Positions 48,241-57,930 of a stretch of 64,000 nt of DNA are shown here, in pieces. How positions within the stretch are numbered: the stretch's first letter is position 1; the number at the start of each line of letters is the position of its first letter. Under the pieces are notes generated by a model. That model saw only the letters and a list, made by a program, of their open reading frames with translations. It did not search any database and was not told where the DNA came from. The DNA comes from Corynebacterium sp. ES2730-CONJ (lineage in GTDB: Bacteria > Actinomycetota > Actinomycetes > Mycobacteriales > Mycobacteriaceae): positions 62,001-126,000 of the forward strand of contig NZ_JANUXZ010000005.1 of NCBI RefSeq assembly GCF_024834055.1. Direction: 5' to 3'. Both the position numbers and the translations under genes were made by a program.

Positions 48241-48561
48241 ATTCAACATTCTCACTCAGTCAAGCCGGATCAGAGCGATCGGACGCCAACAAGCGCCCCA
48301 GATATTGGCGCGGATAAGGCAGACGATCTCACAGCCACAGGACTGCCGCTGAGACACGAGCAGCCCTTAGATCAGCCGCCGGCTGGCTCATCTACGTTAT
48401 CTGAAGCTGAGGATGCGGGTGTCTACGATAATCTATCTAGGCATCGTGCCCACAGTGATGTGGTTATAGGGCGGGAGATGCCTGGCATGTCCTCCCTCGG
48501 CAGGTCTCCGGCACGACCAAGGAGAATTGTCTCCTGGTTGCGGAGGATCCTCCGGCGCTAG
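48241..48561 (+). pseudogene. In-frame open extension of the Roadblock gene beyond TGA
   Basis: 106 codons without a stop in the frame of the preceding gene, ending in TAG. The translation is protein-like: a Ser/Asp/Pro-rich linker (KPDQSDRTPTSAPD, DQPPAGSS), then VYDNLSRHRAHSDVV and a final basic amphipathic RPRRIVSWLRRILRR. Explanations are a recent nonsense mutation that splits one gene, TGA read-through, or chance. No good separate start is seen; the first ATG leaves about 27 codons. Confidence 0.5.
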
Positions 48562-48697
48562 GCGAGAGCCATATATCGCCCCCATTGCATGCAAAATTGT
48601 GCGTTATAAACGAGTCAATTATCTAAGGCCATCGGGTAAGATCTTGGTGCTAAGAGACTCAAAATAGCGCTCAATTGGTCTGCGAGAGGCGTATGGT
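48562..48697. promoter_or_regulatory. Upstream region of amn with TTGCATGCAA palindrome
   Basis: Contains ATTGCATGCAAA at 48584-48595, about 100 bases before amn. The 11-base core recurs before the MarR-type gene at 63866. Possible operator; unproven. Confidence 0.3.
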
Positions 48698-50098
48698 ATG
48701 AATGCTGTGGAAGCTGTTGAAAAGCTTATCAATCACTATGACCGATCATGCGCTTTGGCTACACAGTGTTGTGAATCTGGGAATTTCGACAATTGGAAGA
48801 ATATTACGTACCCCAAACTCATGGTGCGGGTGCTACGGTGGCATCCAATTGATCGAACCGAACCGTTCGGATACGTAGACGAGGCCGGTGTGTATTCGGC
48901 GGTAATCAGCCGCCCGCGGCTGCTGCGCTCCTATTTGATAGCCCAACTCGAGAGGCTGACGTCCAACTACCCGTGTGAACTACAGGTAGGGGACTCAGAA
49001 ATCGCGATTGCCCCCGAATACCTACCGGATTTTAATGCCGAGGTTTTTCTACAAACGGAGCGCCCCGCTGGGGTGCCGCGACCATCATTAGATATGGTGG
49101 ACGACGCCATTGTTGATGGTGAATGGGAGGTATTCCATCGATCCGAGAAACCGCTTTTTCACTTTAGTCCGCAGCGCTTCGATATGGCCTGCGCGCGTAT
49201 TGAGCACTATACGGGCATAGGCGTACAGAGTGTTCAAAAATACTTACTCTTTACCAATTACGGCATGCATATGTCTGAATTTTTGCGCTTCGCCTTATTT
49301 GAACTTCATCGCCCTGGATCTCGATACCACGAACTGGTGACTGCTAGCGGTGCGGTCCTGCACTCAACCACCGCCGAATACCCCAGCGAAGAAATATTCG
49401 AACAGGCACTAAGATCTCTACACCAAATGCCTCGCCTAGATTTGGTGGCTGCGGACAATAGCGGGGTAACAATGGTGAATATTGGGGTTGGTCCCTCAAA
49501 TGCCAAAACTATCACTGACTGCTTAGCCGTTTTAAGGCCTGAAGCCTGGATAATGATAGGGCATTGCGCCGGTCTTGATGGGCGCATGCGGATTGGCGAT
49601 CTCATCTTGGGAAATGCCTACCAGCGGAGCGATAACCTGCTCAATGGGCATATTCCGCTCGATCTTCCGATCCCCGCCATCCCGGAGGTCCAACGTGCAC
49701 TTGAGGCAAGTGTCAAAGAGATCTACGGCGAGGATCTTTCCCTGATGCGCACCGGTACTGTGATTTCTACTGATGATCGCAACTGGGAATGGCATACCCC
49801 GAGGGCTTTATGGGAGTGGCTACGCGGCTCCACAGCGGCTGCGTGCGATATGGAATCAGCTACCTTAGCGGCTAATGGATACCGCTACCGAGTACCCTAT
49901 GGCACCTTATTGAGTGTGTCAGATCTGCCCCTGAATGCGGTGCCGAAACTACCCGCTGGTGCCCAAGCCTTTTATTCCAGCTCAAAGGAAGCGCACGTGA
50001 TGTGCGCGGTGCGGGCAGTGGAGAAACTTGCGGCGCAACCGGAAAAGCTACACACCAGGAAATTACGGCGCACGGTGGCGGAACTGCCGCTGCGTTAA
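48698..50098 (+). CDS. amn: AMP nucleosidase
   Basis: 466 residues, cytoplasmic. Splits AMP into adenine and ribose 5-phosphate, adjusting the adenylate pool. The N-terminal domain has YPKLMVRVLRWHPIDRTEPFGYV; the C-terminal nucleoside-phosphorylase-like fold has NIGVGPSNAKTITD, MIGHCAGLDGRMRIGDLILGNAYQR and ACDMESATLAANGYRYRVPYGTLLSVSD. The order of motifs matches E. coli Amn. Single gene with no terminator recognised. Confidence 0.95.
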   Translation: MNAVEAVEKLINHYDRSCALATQCCESGNFDNWKNITYPKLMVRVLRWHPIDRTEPFGYVDEAGVYSAVISRPRLLRSYLIAQLERLTSNYPCELQVGDSEIAIAPEYLPDFNAEVFLQTERPAGVPRPSLDMVDDAIVDGEWEVFHRSEKPLFHFSPQRFDMACARIEHYTGIGVQSVQKYLLFTNYGMHMSEFLRFALFELHRPGSRYHELVTASGAVLHSTTAEYPSEEIFEQALRSLHQMPRLDLVAADNSGVTMVNIGVGPSNAKTITDCLAVLRPEAWIMIGHCAGLDGRMRIGDLILGNAYQRSDNLLNGHIPLDLPIPAIPEVQRALEASVKEIYGEDLSLMRTGTVISTDDRNWEWHTPRALWEWLRGSTAAACDMESATLAANGYRYRVPYGTLLSVSDLPLNAVPKLPAGAQAFYSSSKEAHVMCAVRAVEKLAAQPEKLHTRKLRRTVAELPLR

Positions 50099-50869
50099 AA
50101 AGTGCCACGGTTATATAGTTATATTAAGGCGCGGTAGCAGAATGTCCATGGATACCTCCCAGACGCTAATCGCGCAGCACTACTAAAAACTATTAAAAAA
50201 TCGCGAATATTCTTCAGATAATGCCACGTCTGCTTGCTTAAAAACAAGGAGTAGAAAGCACAGGATAGTCACGCTAGAGAAATGGATCATCACTAGGAGT
50301 ATGGCCTTACCATGAGCGCCTTATCTACTCATAGGTAAATGGCCAAATTACTAGCGCTGGTCGTTCTCGCAGATATCTCTCCACTGCGTGTGGTGCGCAC
50401 GAGGGTTTTCCATCAATGTCGCGCCGATCGCATAAGCCCTGCTCAAGTTACGGCCTTTTGCGTACTCCACCATAGTCTTTACCATAGTCTCTGTCGGTGA
50501 AACCCCTCACCTCTCACCGTTTAAGAAAATAGCCAGCATGGCTGTGTCGAACGTGTGGCAGAGATGGCCCGAGCGCCCAGATCCAGCACTAGGTCTTAGG
50601 CCATGCGATCGGTGACGATCTAGATTCACGAGACAATTCCGCGTTGACAGTTGTCTTACTTTCGAAATAAGGAGAGGTCATTTCCACCGCTATTAGAGGC
50701 ACTCACTTAATCTAAGCACTTAGTCTAAGCAGGTCCCAGCAATTAGTACCGCGACTAACCTGCGCTCCCGCACATACAGGATTCACCAGCATCCTCCCGC
50801 TCAGAGCTACTTTCTTGATCCCCGGAGCCCCAGCAGCGTCTTCTAAGAGTCAAGAAAGTAGCACCAGCG
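50099..50869. other. Long intergenic region after amn with one short frame
   Basis: About 770 bases. The only protein-like reading is a minus-strand frame at 50351-50485 (44 residues; MVKTMVEYAKGRNLSRAYAIG ... HHTQWRDICEND). It has no clear ribosome-binding site and is probably a fragment of a lost gene. Nothing else recognised. Confidence 0.35.
50351..50485 (-). pseudogene. Possible 44-residue gene fragment
   Basis: Short minus-strand frame with good protein-like composition (GATLMENPRAHHTQW) ending in TAG. It lacks an obvious ribosome-binding site and matches no family I know. It could be a small gene or the tail of a decayed one. Confidence 0.22.
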
Positions 50870-52213
50870 TTAGGAGTGAGAATCAATGGCGTCCAACACC
50901 CACGTGTTATTAGCGTGACGCACGATATTCTTGGCCAGAGGAATTTGGTGCGAGGCTGATTCCAAGATGTGCATAAAATACCCTGCGGTATTGACAATGG
51001 CCACGGTATCGCCAGGTGCTACAGTAAGCTGCATCTCGCGGCGGATAATGACCTCATCCTCGATGCAATATGCGCCCACCAAATACCCCGTCATATCCCT
51101 ACGGGGGCCATCACCTGTGGGAATGAGGATGGGGTCAAGCAGAATATCGTCCGCGGCGGTACGACATTGTGTGCGATTCATAGCCAAGCCCACCAGATCG
51201 AGTCCGTCGGAACGCTGCTTGGTAAATTCCACGCGGCTTAAAATCATGCCACATCCATCCAACAGGCTCCGCCCGGGTTCCAGGTGCAGCCTTAAGCCCC
51301 GCGCTCGTAGCGCCGCAGCGGCCGTGCCGAAGCCGTGGACCTCGCCGCTAAGCAGCTGGGTAAGCCACTCGCCGCGAACTGGGCGCTGCCAAAAGGGGTA
51401 AGTATTTATGAGCGGATCGCCCTTCCACGTAAAGGGTTCGCGCTTGCCAGCTCGTTGCAGAGCCAGTTGCTCGTTGAAATATTCCCATTGCTTAACATCC
51501 TTGAGATAGCTCATGGGTATACCACCGCCGATATCAATAAAAGAAACCGGGTGGTTATTTTCTTTGTAGTGATCCACAAGTACTAGCGCTTCTGCTAATG
51601 CTTGTCGACGATCTTTCTCACTGTACCCGTGGAGATGGATATGCGTTCCCACCACGTCAATGCCCGAGGGGACCTCAGTGCCAAGCCAGGTGGACAGCAA
51701 TTCCCCAAAACGAGTTGGTGCTAAGAGAGCAGGATCAGGGGCTAAGCGCGGAGCGATATGGGCGGTGGTCTGACGTGCTTGAGCACTGCGCGAGATCCGG
51801 GTGAGTTCGGTGACATTATCGCAAGAAATGACTACCCCAGCCTGAACTGCGTAGTCGATCAGGGCGGCATCCTTAATAGCAGCACTTAAGATCACGCGCT
51901 GCGGATTAACTCCGCGTTCTAAAACTTGCTGCAGTTCACGCAGGCTCGCGACATCCACGCCCAAACCGGCATCGCGGGCGGCGTCGACAAAAGCGAGGGC
52001 TTTATTGGCTTTGCGAGCAAAGAATATTCCTACCTCAACTCCTGCCGCCTTACCTGCGGAAATGAGCTCGTTTGCATTATCGCGCAAGGGTGCTGGATTA
52101 AGGAGATTAACTGGTGATCCGTATTCGTCAATAAGGGTGCGAACCAGCTGAGGATCATTGATAACCTGATCCATCCAGGGCAGCGTCCTGGCCTCTAAAG
52201 GTACGGTGCTCAT
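50870..52213 (-). CDS. PLP-dependent decarboxylase (group IV, Y4yA/SbnH-like)
   Basis: 447 residues of the alanine-racemase-like barrel plus C-terminal beta domain, as in diaminopimelate decarboxylase. The PLP lysine lies in FFARKANKA; phosphate binding is by IDIGGGIP and EPGRSLLDGCG; the second half-site is GAYCIEDEVI. The enzyme should decarboxylate an amino acid or a larger acid carrying one. It is third in a coupled minus-strand operon with an FAD/NAD(P)-binding protein and a SbnA-like enzyme (ATGA overlap). lysA proper is usually elsewhere beside argS, so this is probably a specialised biosynthetic enzyme. Confidence 0.82.
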   Translation of the reverse strand: MSTVPLEARTLPWMDQVINDPQLVRTLIDEYGSPVNLLNPAPLRDNANELISAGKAAGVEVGIFFARKANKALAFVDAARDAGLGVDVASLRELQQVLERGVNPQRVILSAAIKDAALIDYAVQAGVVISCDNVTELTRISRSAQARQTTAHIAPRLAPDPALLAPTRFGELLSTWLGTEVPSGIDVVGTHIHLHGYSEKDRRQALAEALVLVDHYKENNHPVSFIDIGGGIPMSYLKDVKQWEYFNEQLALQRAGKREPFTWKGDPLINTYPFWQRPVRGEWLTQLLSGEVHGFGTAAAALRARGLRLHLEPGRSLLDGCGMILSRVEFTKQRSDGLDLVGLAMNRTQCRTAADDILLDPILIPTGDGPRRDMTGYLVGAYCIEDEVIIRREMQLTVAPGDTVAIVNTAGYFMHILESASHQIPLAKNIVRHANNTWVLDAIDSHS

Positions 52214-53502
52214 GATATATCCTCCGAACTAATGCGTGCAGCCCACCTGGGGATCTCATCCAAGAGGGTGCGATTTAGAGAGTCATGGCCTGGGACTATG
52301 TGCTCATTCATACGGCCAATAATGGTGATTCCAGGTATATCAGCAAAAACCGACGCCTGTCCTTGGGGTGGGAGCACAGCGTCGATGAGGACATCAACGG
52401 GCTGTGAACCTACCATCCATTCCGCGACAATGTCCGGGTGTCCGAGATACTGAGTATCTACCACCTGGGAATCGATAAGGTCGAGCAATACCTGCGCCGT
52501 ATACGGTGGCGGGCCGAATGCAACGCGTTCCAGAGGACGCGATAAGTCCACATAGCCGGGGATCGGACCAGCATGCTGATGCCGTTTGATAATGGCGGGG
52601 TAGAGCTCTCGCAGTGCCGCCCCTACCGCGCCGGCTGGGCTCAGGGGCAGATCGCCACGGGCTACCGCCAGCGATTGCCGCAGCTCGGCGACGGCATCAC
52701 CAGTAAAATCTTCACCCTTGATCACATCCTGCACCTGGTCTAGCGTACAGTCAGCGAGTGTGACCGCCGCTTCGGCTAAAATCTCGGCCAATTCCGTGGC
52801 GTTAGCGCAGCTTAGTACGCGCTGAGAGAATTTAGGATCGAGCTCGGGCACCACAACCGTGGGATCGAGTTTGACCTCCATAAAGCGCCCGGAACGATTA
52901 ACCGGATAAATTTTTGTAGCCACCTGGCCGTACAACATACAGACGTCAATAAAGGTCAACGCCGCCCCGCGCACCCCAATCGTCGCGGGGTTATCGGGGA
53001 GGTTGGCATTCCAATACAGCGGCGTAACAGGCACCGCACTGTCGCTATTCCGCAGAGCTCCCGGGTGGTCATGTTCGTGGCCAGTGACAACGAGGACCTC
53101 ATCGAAAACGTCGCCTGCAATTTCGTAGCCGGAATTTTCATCAGGGATAATTTCGGTGATGGTGTGCGCCTCATAGCGGATCTGAATATGTTCTGGGGCT
53201 CTCTCCAGGGCGGCTTGCCACGAGGCTGCTAGAAACTTACCAACGAGGGCGCGCGGTGGGAAAGGATCGGGGTCATAGCCCTGGTCCACGCGCCACTGGT
53301 CGAGGGAATTGAATGCAGTTTTAACCGCGGAGGAGCGCAAATTAAGACGAAAATTTGCGGGTTGATCCTCGCGGTACACTGCTCCTGCGCCGGGTGGGAA
53401 GGGATCAAAAACCACAATATCAAGGGCTTTCCGTGAGCGCGCGATGAGCTCCTCAATGGCCCAGAGGCCGCGTGGTCCGGCGCCTACAATAGCAATTTTC
53501 AT
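52210..53502 (-). CDS. FAD/NAD(P)-binding protein
   Basis: 430 residues, soluble. The dinucleotide site is at the very N-terminus (VGAGPRGLWAIEEL), followed by AVYREDQPANFRLNLRSSAVKT; this matches the FAD-NAD(P)-binding family (PF13454-like). The family includes putative oxidoreductases in small-molecule clusters, but the substrate is unknown. The gene lies between, and is coupled to, two PLP-enzyme genes, 3 bases after one and overlapping the other by 4. Confidence 0.75.
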   Translation of the reverse strand: MKIAIVGAGPRGLWAIEELIARSRKALDIVVFDPFPPGAGAVYREDQPANFRLNLRSSAVKTAFNSLDQWRVDQGYDPDPFPPRALVGKFLAASWQAALERAPEHIQIRYEAHTITEIIPDENSGYEIAGDVFDEVLVVTGHEHDHPGALRNSDSAVPVTPLYWNANLPDNPATIGVRGAALTFIDVCMLYGQVATKIYPVNRSGRFMEVKLDPTVVVPELDPKFSQRVLSCANATELAEILAEAAVTLADCTLDQVQDVIKGEDFTGDAVAELRQSLAVARGDLPLSPAGAVGAALRELYPAIIKRHQHAGPIPGYVDLSRPLERVAFGPPPYTAQVLLDLIDSQVVDTQYLGHPDIVAEWMVGSQPVDVLIDAVLPPQGQASVFADIPGITIIGRMNEHIVPGHDSLNRTLLDEIPRWAARISSEDIS

Positions 53503-53505
53503 TCT

Positions 53506-54513
53506 TTACTCCTTAAAGTAGGTCGTTGGATCATCGAGGACGTGCTGATCGATCGTAAAATTCTCATGAACCCACGTGTCGTTATAGACAGTGTCCACGT
53601 AGGCGTGGCCTCCGTCGTGAAGCACGAGCGCAACGGTGGAGGATGGGGGTAGCTGAGGAATAAGCCGTATCAAAGCAGCAATGACAGCACCGCCAGAGGC
53701 ACCGGGGAGGATACCTTCGCTTAAGGCTAATAAGCGGGCGCCCATGATGGCGTCAAGATCTTTTATATATTCGACGCGGTCGGGGTGGAAGGCGCGGGAG
53801 AGCTCGGTGACCACTCCGGCGCCGTAGCCTGGCAAGAGCCGAGTGCCACGCTGCCCACCGTAGAGGACGGAACCGAGCGCATCAACCCCAATTTTCACGG
53901 TAGGCGCCGAGATTTCGCGCAGTTTTTTCGCGCAGCCCCCGAGGGTGCCAGTGGTGCTCATGGCGACTAAGAGATGCGAAGGTGGCTGACCTAGCTGCGC
54001 AATGATCTCCGTCATTGTCCCCTCAGCATGGGCGGTAAAGGCCGCTTGGTTGGCGTACTGATTGAGATTAAAAGAATCAGGTATTTCTGCTAGAAGTTCT
54101 TCTACGCGCTGGCGCCGAGCGGTCAACCAATCTCCAGTGGCCGGATCAGGACGCTCTAACATCTCCACGTGGGCGCCGAAAGCCTTCATGGTCAATACCG
54201 TGGACTTATTCACTCGCGGATCGACCACGCAGTGGAATCGCATGCCGGCACTTCTGGCGAGGCGGGCGAGGGAGATGCCAAGATTTCCTGAAGAGGATTC
54301 GATGAGTGTCGAGCCTTCGCTGATTTTTCCGCTGGCGATGGCATCGTTGATCAGAGCGTGCGCCGTTCGATCCTTCGCGGATCCACCTAAGTTGAATTGC
54401 TCCAACTTCGCATAAACGCCGATATCACTTCGGTTGTGAATACGGTCGAGGGACACTAAAGGGGTATGGCCCACCATCTGCGTGGCGGAGGTAGGCGAAG
54501 AATCTTGGCACAT
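53506..54513 (-). CDS. Cysteine-synthase-like PLP enzyme (SbnA/Y4xP-like)
   Basis: Fold-type II PLP enzyme, about 335 residues. The PLP lysine lies in LGGSAKDRTAHAL, the substrate loop is ESSSGNLGISLA and the phosphate loop is GASGGAVIAAL. Related enzymes replace a leaving group on serine derivatives, such as SbnA, which makes a precursor of 2,3-diaminopropionate for staphyloferrin B. The ATG 54513 (MCQDSSPTSATQMVGHTPLV) is preferred to the frame start 54669, which adds an unrelated extension. First gene of the trio. Confidence 0.8.
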   Translation of the reverse strand: MCQDSSPTSATQMVGHTPLVSLDRIHNRSDIGVYAKLEQFNLGGSAKDRTAHALINDAIASGKISEGSTLIESSSGNLGISLARLARSAGMRFHCVVDPRVNKSTVLTMKAFGAHVEMLERPDPATGDWLTARRQRVEELLAEIPDSFNLNQYANQAAFTAHAEGTMTEIIAQLGQPPSHLLVAMSTTGTLGGCAKKLREISAPTVKIGVDALGSVLYGGQRGTRLLPGYGAGVVTELSRAFHPDRVEYIKDLDAIMGARLLALSEGILPGASGGAVIAALIRLIPQLPPSSTVALVLHDGGHAYVDTVYNDTWVHENFTIDQHVLDDPTTYFKE

Positions 54514-55378
54514 AAAACCCACGCTAGTCGGATTAGGCCTTATATGACGTGTGATCTTGCTTGTATGGTGTTGAGCTGGGAAAAGAAGGCTACCCAAAGA
54601 CTTATGCGGGCTGAGAAACGAGAAAATACACAGGTCGATCTGTCCTCGGAGTTTCCGCAGTATGACCATCCTCCGTCACGGTTTTTGTAGTAGATATGAA
54701 GGTTTTTACCGCTCGCAACCCTCCGTTCGATCAAAAAGGTCCTGTGCCTTCGTTGAGATCTGTCGCACCCTGGCAAGCTTTAGACCTTAAGATTTAAGGC
54801 ATCAACTGCATAGAGGTGGGCGTGTGCTTGTTATGGATTACCGCATTTGAGTGCGATATCGCTGAATATAAAACCCCATCGATGAGCAGGACTTATCAGC
54901 TACAAGCGCCCTATATGGCACAGGCGGGTTTATGGCTGGGACAGTTACCGATCTTCACCCTGATGAGCCTCTTCGCTGCTCGTGCGAATCGGGGTTGTGT
55001 GGAGGATTGTGCTGATAGTGACCTCATGGAGCTGGTGCGGTTCCAGGGATTTTACCAATAAGGCACAAAAGATTACGGCCACTGCAGCAGTGTGCACGCG
55101 TGCACACCCAGATTGCTGCGCACCTGTTGATGAAGGCCTGGGTCACTATGGTGTCAGCTAGTAATTCGGTGGCGGGATTAACTGAGACCAACCGAAACCA
55201 AGACGATGAGCCCCACGTGGCCACGCCGTTGTTGTTCTGCCATTTATGGCGTTTGGGGTGCAGCTTAGGTAGTACCTTGAGGTCGCAAAAGTGGCTGGCA
55301 ACCACTGCCCTTGGGTGCAATGACCGAGACGGGGGAGGAAGGATCCACCTAGCACTGAAGAGTATTGAGGTATGAGAA
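54514..55378. other. Long intergenic region without recognised gene
   Basis: About 865 bases between the biosynthetic trio and the symporter terminator. Several mid-length frames on both strands (such as 54816-55061 plus, 55024-55320 minus) overlap each other and show no motif. The start may hold the trio promoter. I see no insertion-sequence ends. Confidence 0.4.
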
Positions 55379-55403
55379 AACCCCTTGGGCTTGCCAAGGG
55401 GTT
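55379..55403 (-). terminator. Terminator of the symporter gene
   Basis: A 10-bp stem (55379-55388 with 55394-55403) that runs into Ts on the minus strand, 15 bases past the stop codon. Confidence 0.85.
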
Positions 55404-55417
55404 AGACAAAGTGATCT

Positions 55418-56776
55418 CTAGGAGATCGCAACATTCTGGCGGGAGTGCGACTCGGCGCTAAGGTCCTCGTAGCTGGTGTCATCATCGAAGATATCGTCGT
55501 TCAAGATACCTTCACGTTTAGCCACCACGACGGTGGAAAGATTTTGGCCTGTTACGTTGACCGCGGTGCGGCCCATATCGATGATGGGTTCCACGGCGAG
55601 GAGAAGACCCACGCCTGCAAGAGGCAGTCCCAGGGTTGATAAGGTGAGGGTGAGCATCACGGTAGCGCCCGTGGTACCGGCTGTTGCTGCGGAGCCGATG
55701 ACGGACACGAAGATGATGAGCAAGTAGTGAGTGAGACTGAGGTCAATGCCGTAGAACTGGGCAACGAAGATTGCGGCGATCGCTGGGTAGACCGCAGCGC
55801 AGCCATCCATCTTGGTGGTAGCACCGAGGGGGATCGCGAAGGAGGCATATTCTCGCGGAACACCCATGGATTTTACGGCCACCTGCTGGTTGACCGGCAT
55901 GACTCCCATGGAGGAACGGGTAACAAATCCAAGGGAGGTAATAGGCCAAACTTTGCTGAAGAAGCGCAGGACGGGGATGCGGTTAGCCATCAATACCACC
56001 GGGTAGATCACAAACATCACGATGGCGAGACCAACATAAAGGGCAAGAACAAATTTTCCTAAGGAACCAATAGCATCCCAACCATAGGTGGCAACCGCAT
56101 TACCGATTAGGGCGGCGGTGCCGATGGGGGCCAAGCGGATAATCCACCACAAGATCACTTGAATGATCTGGAGCAGAGATTCATTGAATTGGAGGAAGGG
56201 CTCTGCGGCCTTTCCAGCTTTGATCGCAGCGATACCGAGCGCGATCGAGATAAGGATGAGTTGGAGGGCACTAAATCCTAGTCCGATATTCTCGCCACTA
56301 TTCCACGCCTGGAGGCCGAGGAAATTGGTGGGAATAACAGAGTTAATAAAGCCCAGCCACGAGCCAGTGGAATTAGGCTCAGCAGCCGCTGCAGGATCGA
56401 TGCTGGAGTTCACGCCTGGCTTGAGTACCGTGGCCACGATAATGGCTGCGATCACTGAGAAGAAGGCCGTGATTGCGAACCAGATGATTGTCTGTCCGGC
56501 GAGGCGGGCAGCATTTTTTACCTGTCGTAGATTGGCAATGGAGGTAATAACGGCGGTAATGATGAGCGGTGCGATCATGACCTTGAGGAGCTTGACATAG
56601 GTCGAGCCGATCCAGCTCAGGGTGGCGCTTAACCATGAGGTTTCCTCAGCCCCAAGGGAATTGTCGAAATTTTTTGCTACTAATCCTAAAATGACGCCAA
56701 TGATGAGGCCGATGGTGACCTGGGCGCCGAAGCTGCTGAGCCACGAAGGTGCCTTCGAGCGGGTGGTGGTTGTCAT
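55418..56776 (-). CDS. Na+/H+:dicarboxylate or amino acid symporter (DAACS family)
   Basis: 452 residues, about eight membrane helices and two hairpin loops. Signature segments: TRSSMGVMPVNQQVAV (serine-rich loop), PLGATTKMDGCA, and EPIIDMGRTAVNVTGQ (the D..R.NVxG sodium/substrate site). It resembles GltP/TcyP-type carriers of glutamate, aspartate or cystine. It is only distantly like the DAACS gene at 19132, so the two are not recent duplicates. The acidic C-terminal tail is cytoplasmic. Confidence 0.88.
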   Translation of the reverse strand: MTTTTRSKAPSWLSSFGAQVTIGLIIGVILGLVAKNFDNSLGAEETSWLSATLSWIGSTYVKLLKVMIAPLIITAVITSIANLRQVKNAARLAGQTIIWFAITAFFSVIAAIIVATVLKPGVNSSIDPAAAAEPNSTGSWLGFINSVIPTNFLGLQAWNSGENIGLGFSALQLILISIALGIAAIKAGKAAEPFLQFNESLLQIIQVILWWIIRLAPIGTAALIGNAVATYGWDAIGSLGKFVLALYVGLAIVMFVIYPVVLMANRIPVLRFFSKVWPITSLGFVTRSSMGVMPVNQQVAVKSMGVPREYASFAIPLGATTKMDGCAAVYPAIAAIFVAQFYGIDLSLTHYLLIIFVSVIGSAATAGTTGATVMLTLTLSTLGLPLAGVGLLLAVEPIIDMGRTAVNVTGQNLSTVVVAKREGILNDDIFDDDTSYEDLSAESHSRQNVAIS

Positions 56777-56968
56777 GGGAATCCTTGAAAATTATAAGTT
56801 TTGTACTGATCGGTCTATTTGTGAATGGGGAGAGAATCTCTCCTAAATACACTTTTTCATGGTGTCCGAACTGGTTTTATCGCTGATATTGGGTGATTGC
56901 GCACTCAGTTTAGTGGGGCACCTAGGAGAAAGCAAGACGAATCAGTTGATTTTTTCGTACCGCTCGGT
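56777..56968. other. Gap between the symporter and lipase genes
   Basis: About 190 bases; holds the symporter promoter. No other feature seen. Confidence 0.4.
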
Positions 56969-57835
56969 CTACTCTTGGCCGCGAAGTATTCGCACGGCTT
57001 CGCTGAGGCGCTCGGTGAAGGGTGGACGATGAGGTGGGGTTTCCCGCTCCAACTCCGCAAAGGTAGGAGCATTGCGCAGGAGCGCTTCTAGAACGAGCTC
57101 ACGAACATATTTATTAGTCGACATTTCTTCGTGGCGCACTATTGCCCATTTGTGACTATCCTGCACACAGATATTTTCCGCATCGGGACCTTTGAGATAG
57201 CCCGCTTCTAAAGGCGTAACAATGGCATCTTGACGGGTCACAATGGAGGTATAGCGAACTCCGGGCAGGGTATCTCCTGCGGCATTGAGTGCTGTAATGA
57301 GGGGGGAACCACTTAATAATTCCAACCCGGCTGGGCCAAACCAGCTTGCGATGATTTTATCTAAGCTGCGCTCCAGCGTTTCAGTGCGCGCCGCCGCGGG
57401 CAAGAAGGCGATGGGAGTGGTTCCCTGGTTTGGTACGGAAAGGCTGATGAGGTGGTGGGTTTTGTGCTCGCCGCCTAAATGATGCATCCAGTATCGCGCC
57501 AAGATCCCACCCTGGGAATGTCCAATGAGAATGACCTTGGGAGCCTTCGTCACTTCCAAAACTGCCTCTATATAGGCGCCTACTTGGCTGGCGGATTCCT
57601 TTACCGGCGCGGTAGAGCGATGGCCGAAGTCGGGGGCGAAGACAGCGAAGCCTGCAGCGCGCAGATCTTGGCCCAATTCTTGCCAATTACCCTTGGTTTG
57701 CCCAGTGCCATGAACGAGGACGACTGGAAAGGGGTGCGCGGAGGTGGGGCGGGCGCGCCAATCATCTTCGAAGATATTGGCGGTGGGAATACGCGCAAGC
57801 AGGGGGGTGCGGGTTTCTGCGGGTAGCTCTGCCAT
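56969..57835 (-). CDS. Alpha/beta-hydrolase, lipase/esterase type
   Basis: About 288 residues. The nucleophile is in GHSQGGILARYW; the oxyanion loop is PVVLVHGTGQTKGNW; the order and APDFGHRSTAPV segment resemble class 2 triacylglycerol lipases of actinobacteria. No signal peptide is evident from the start at 57835 (MAELPAETRTP), so it could be cytoplasmic or leave by another route. Longer starts would overlap the divergent nitroreductase and are rejected. Substrate unknown. Confidence 0.82.
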   Translation of the reverse strand: MAELPAETRTPLLARIPTANIFEDDWRARPTSAHPFPVVLVHGTGQTKGNWQELGQDLRAAGFAVFAPDFGHRSTAPVKESASQVGAYIEAVLEVTKAPKVILIGHSQGGILARYWMHHLGGEHKTHHLISLSVPNQGTTPIAFLPAAARTETLERSLDKIIASWFGPAGLELLSGSPLITALNAAGDTLPGVRYTSIVTRQDAIVTPLEAGYLKGPDAENICVQDSHKWAIVRHEEMSTNKYVRELVLEALLRNAPTFAELERETPPHRPPFTERLSEAVRILRGQE

Positions 57836-57930
57836 ATTAACTAAGCTTAGACCCCTGGGGTCAGAAAGTCCTTGACCGGGTTTTTCCACCCATGTTATCG
57901 TTGACACTTCAACAAAATTAAGGAGAAATA

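Noticed and set aside
54816..55409. Several 80-100 codon frames on both strands
   Set aside because: They overlap each other, lack motifs and starts with ribosome-binding sites, and look like random open frames.
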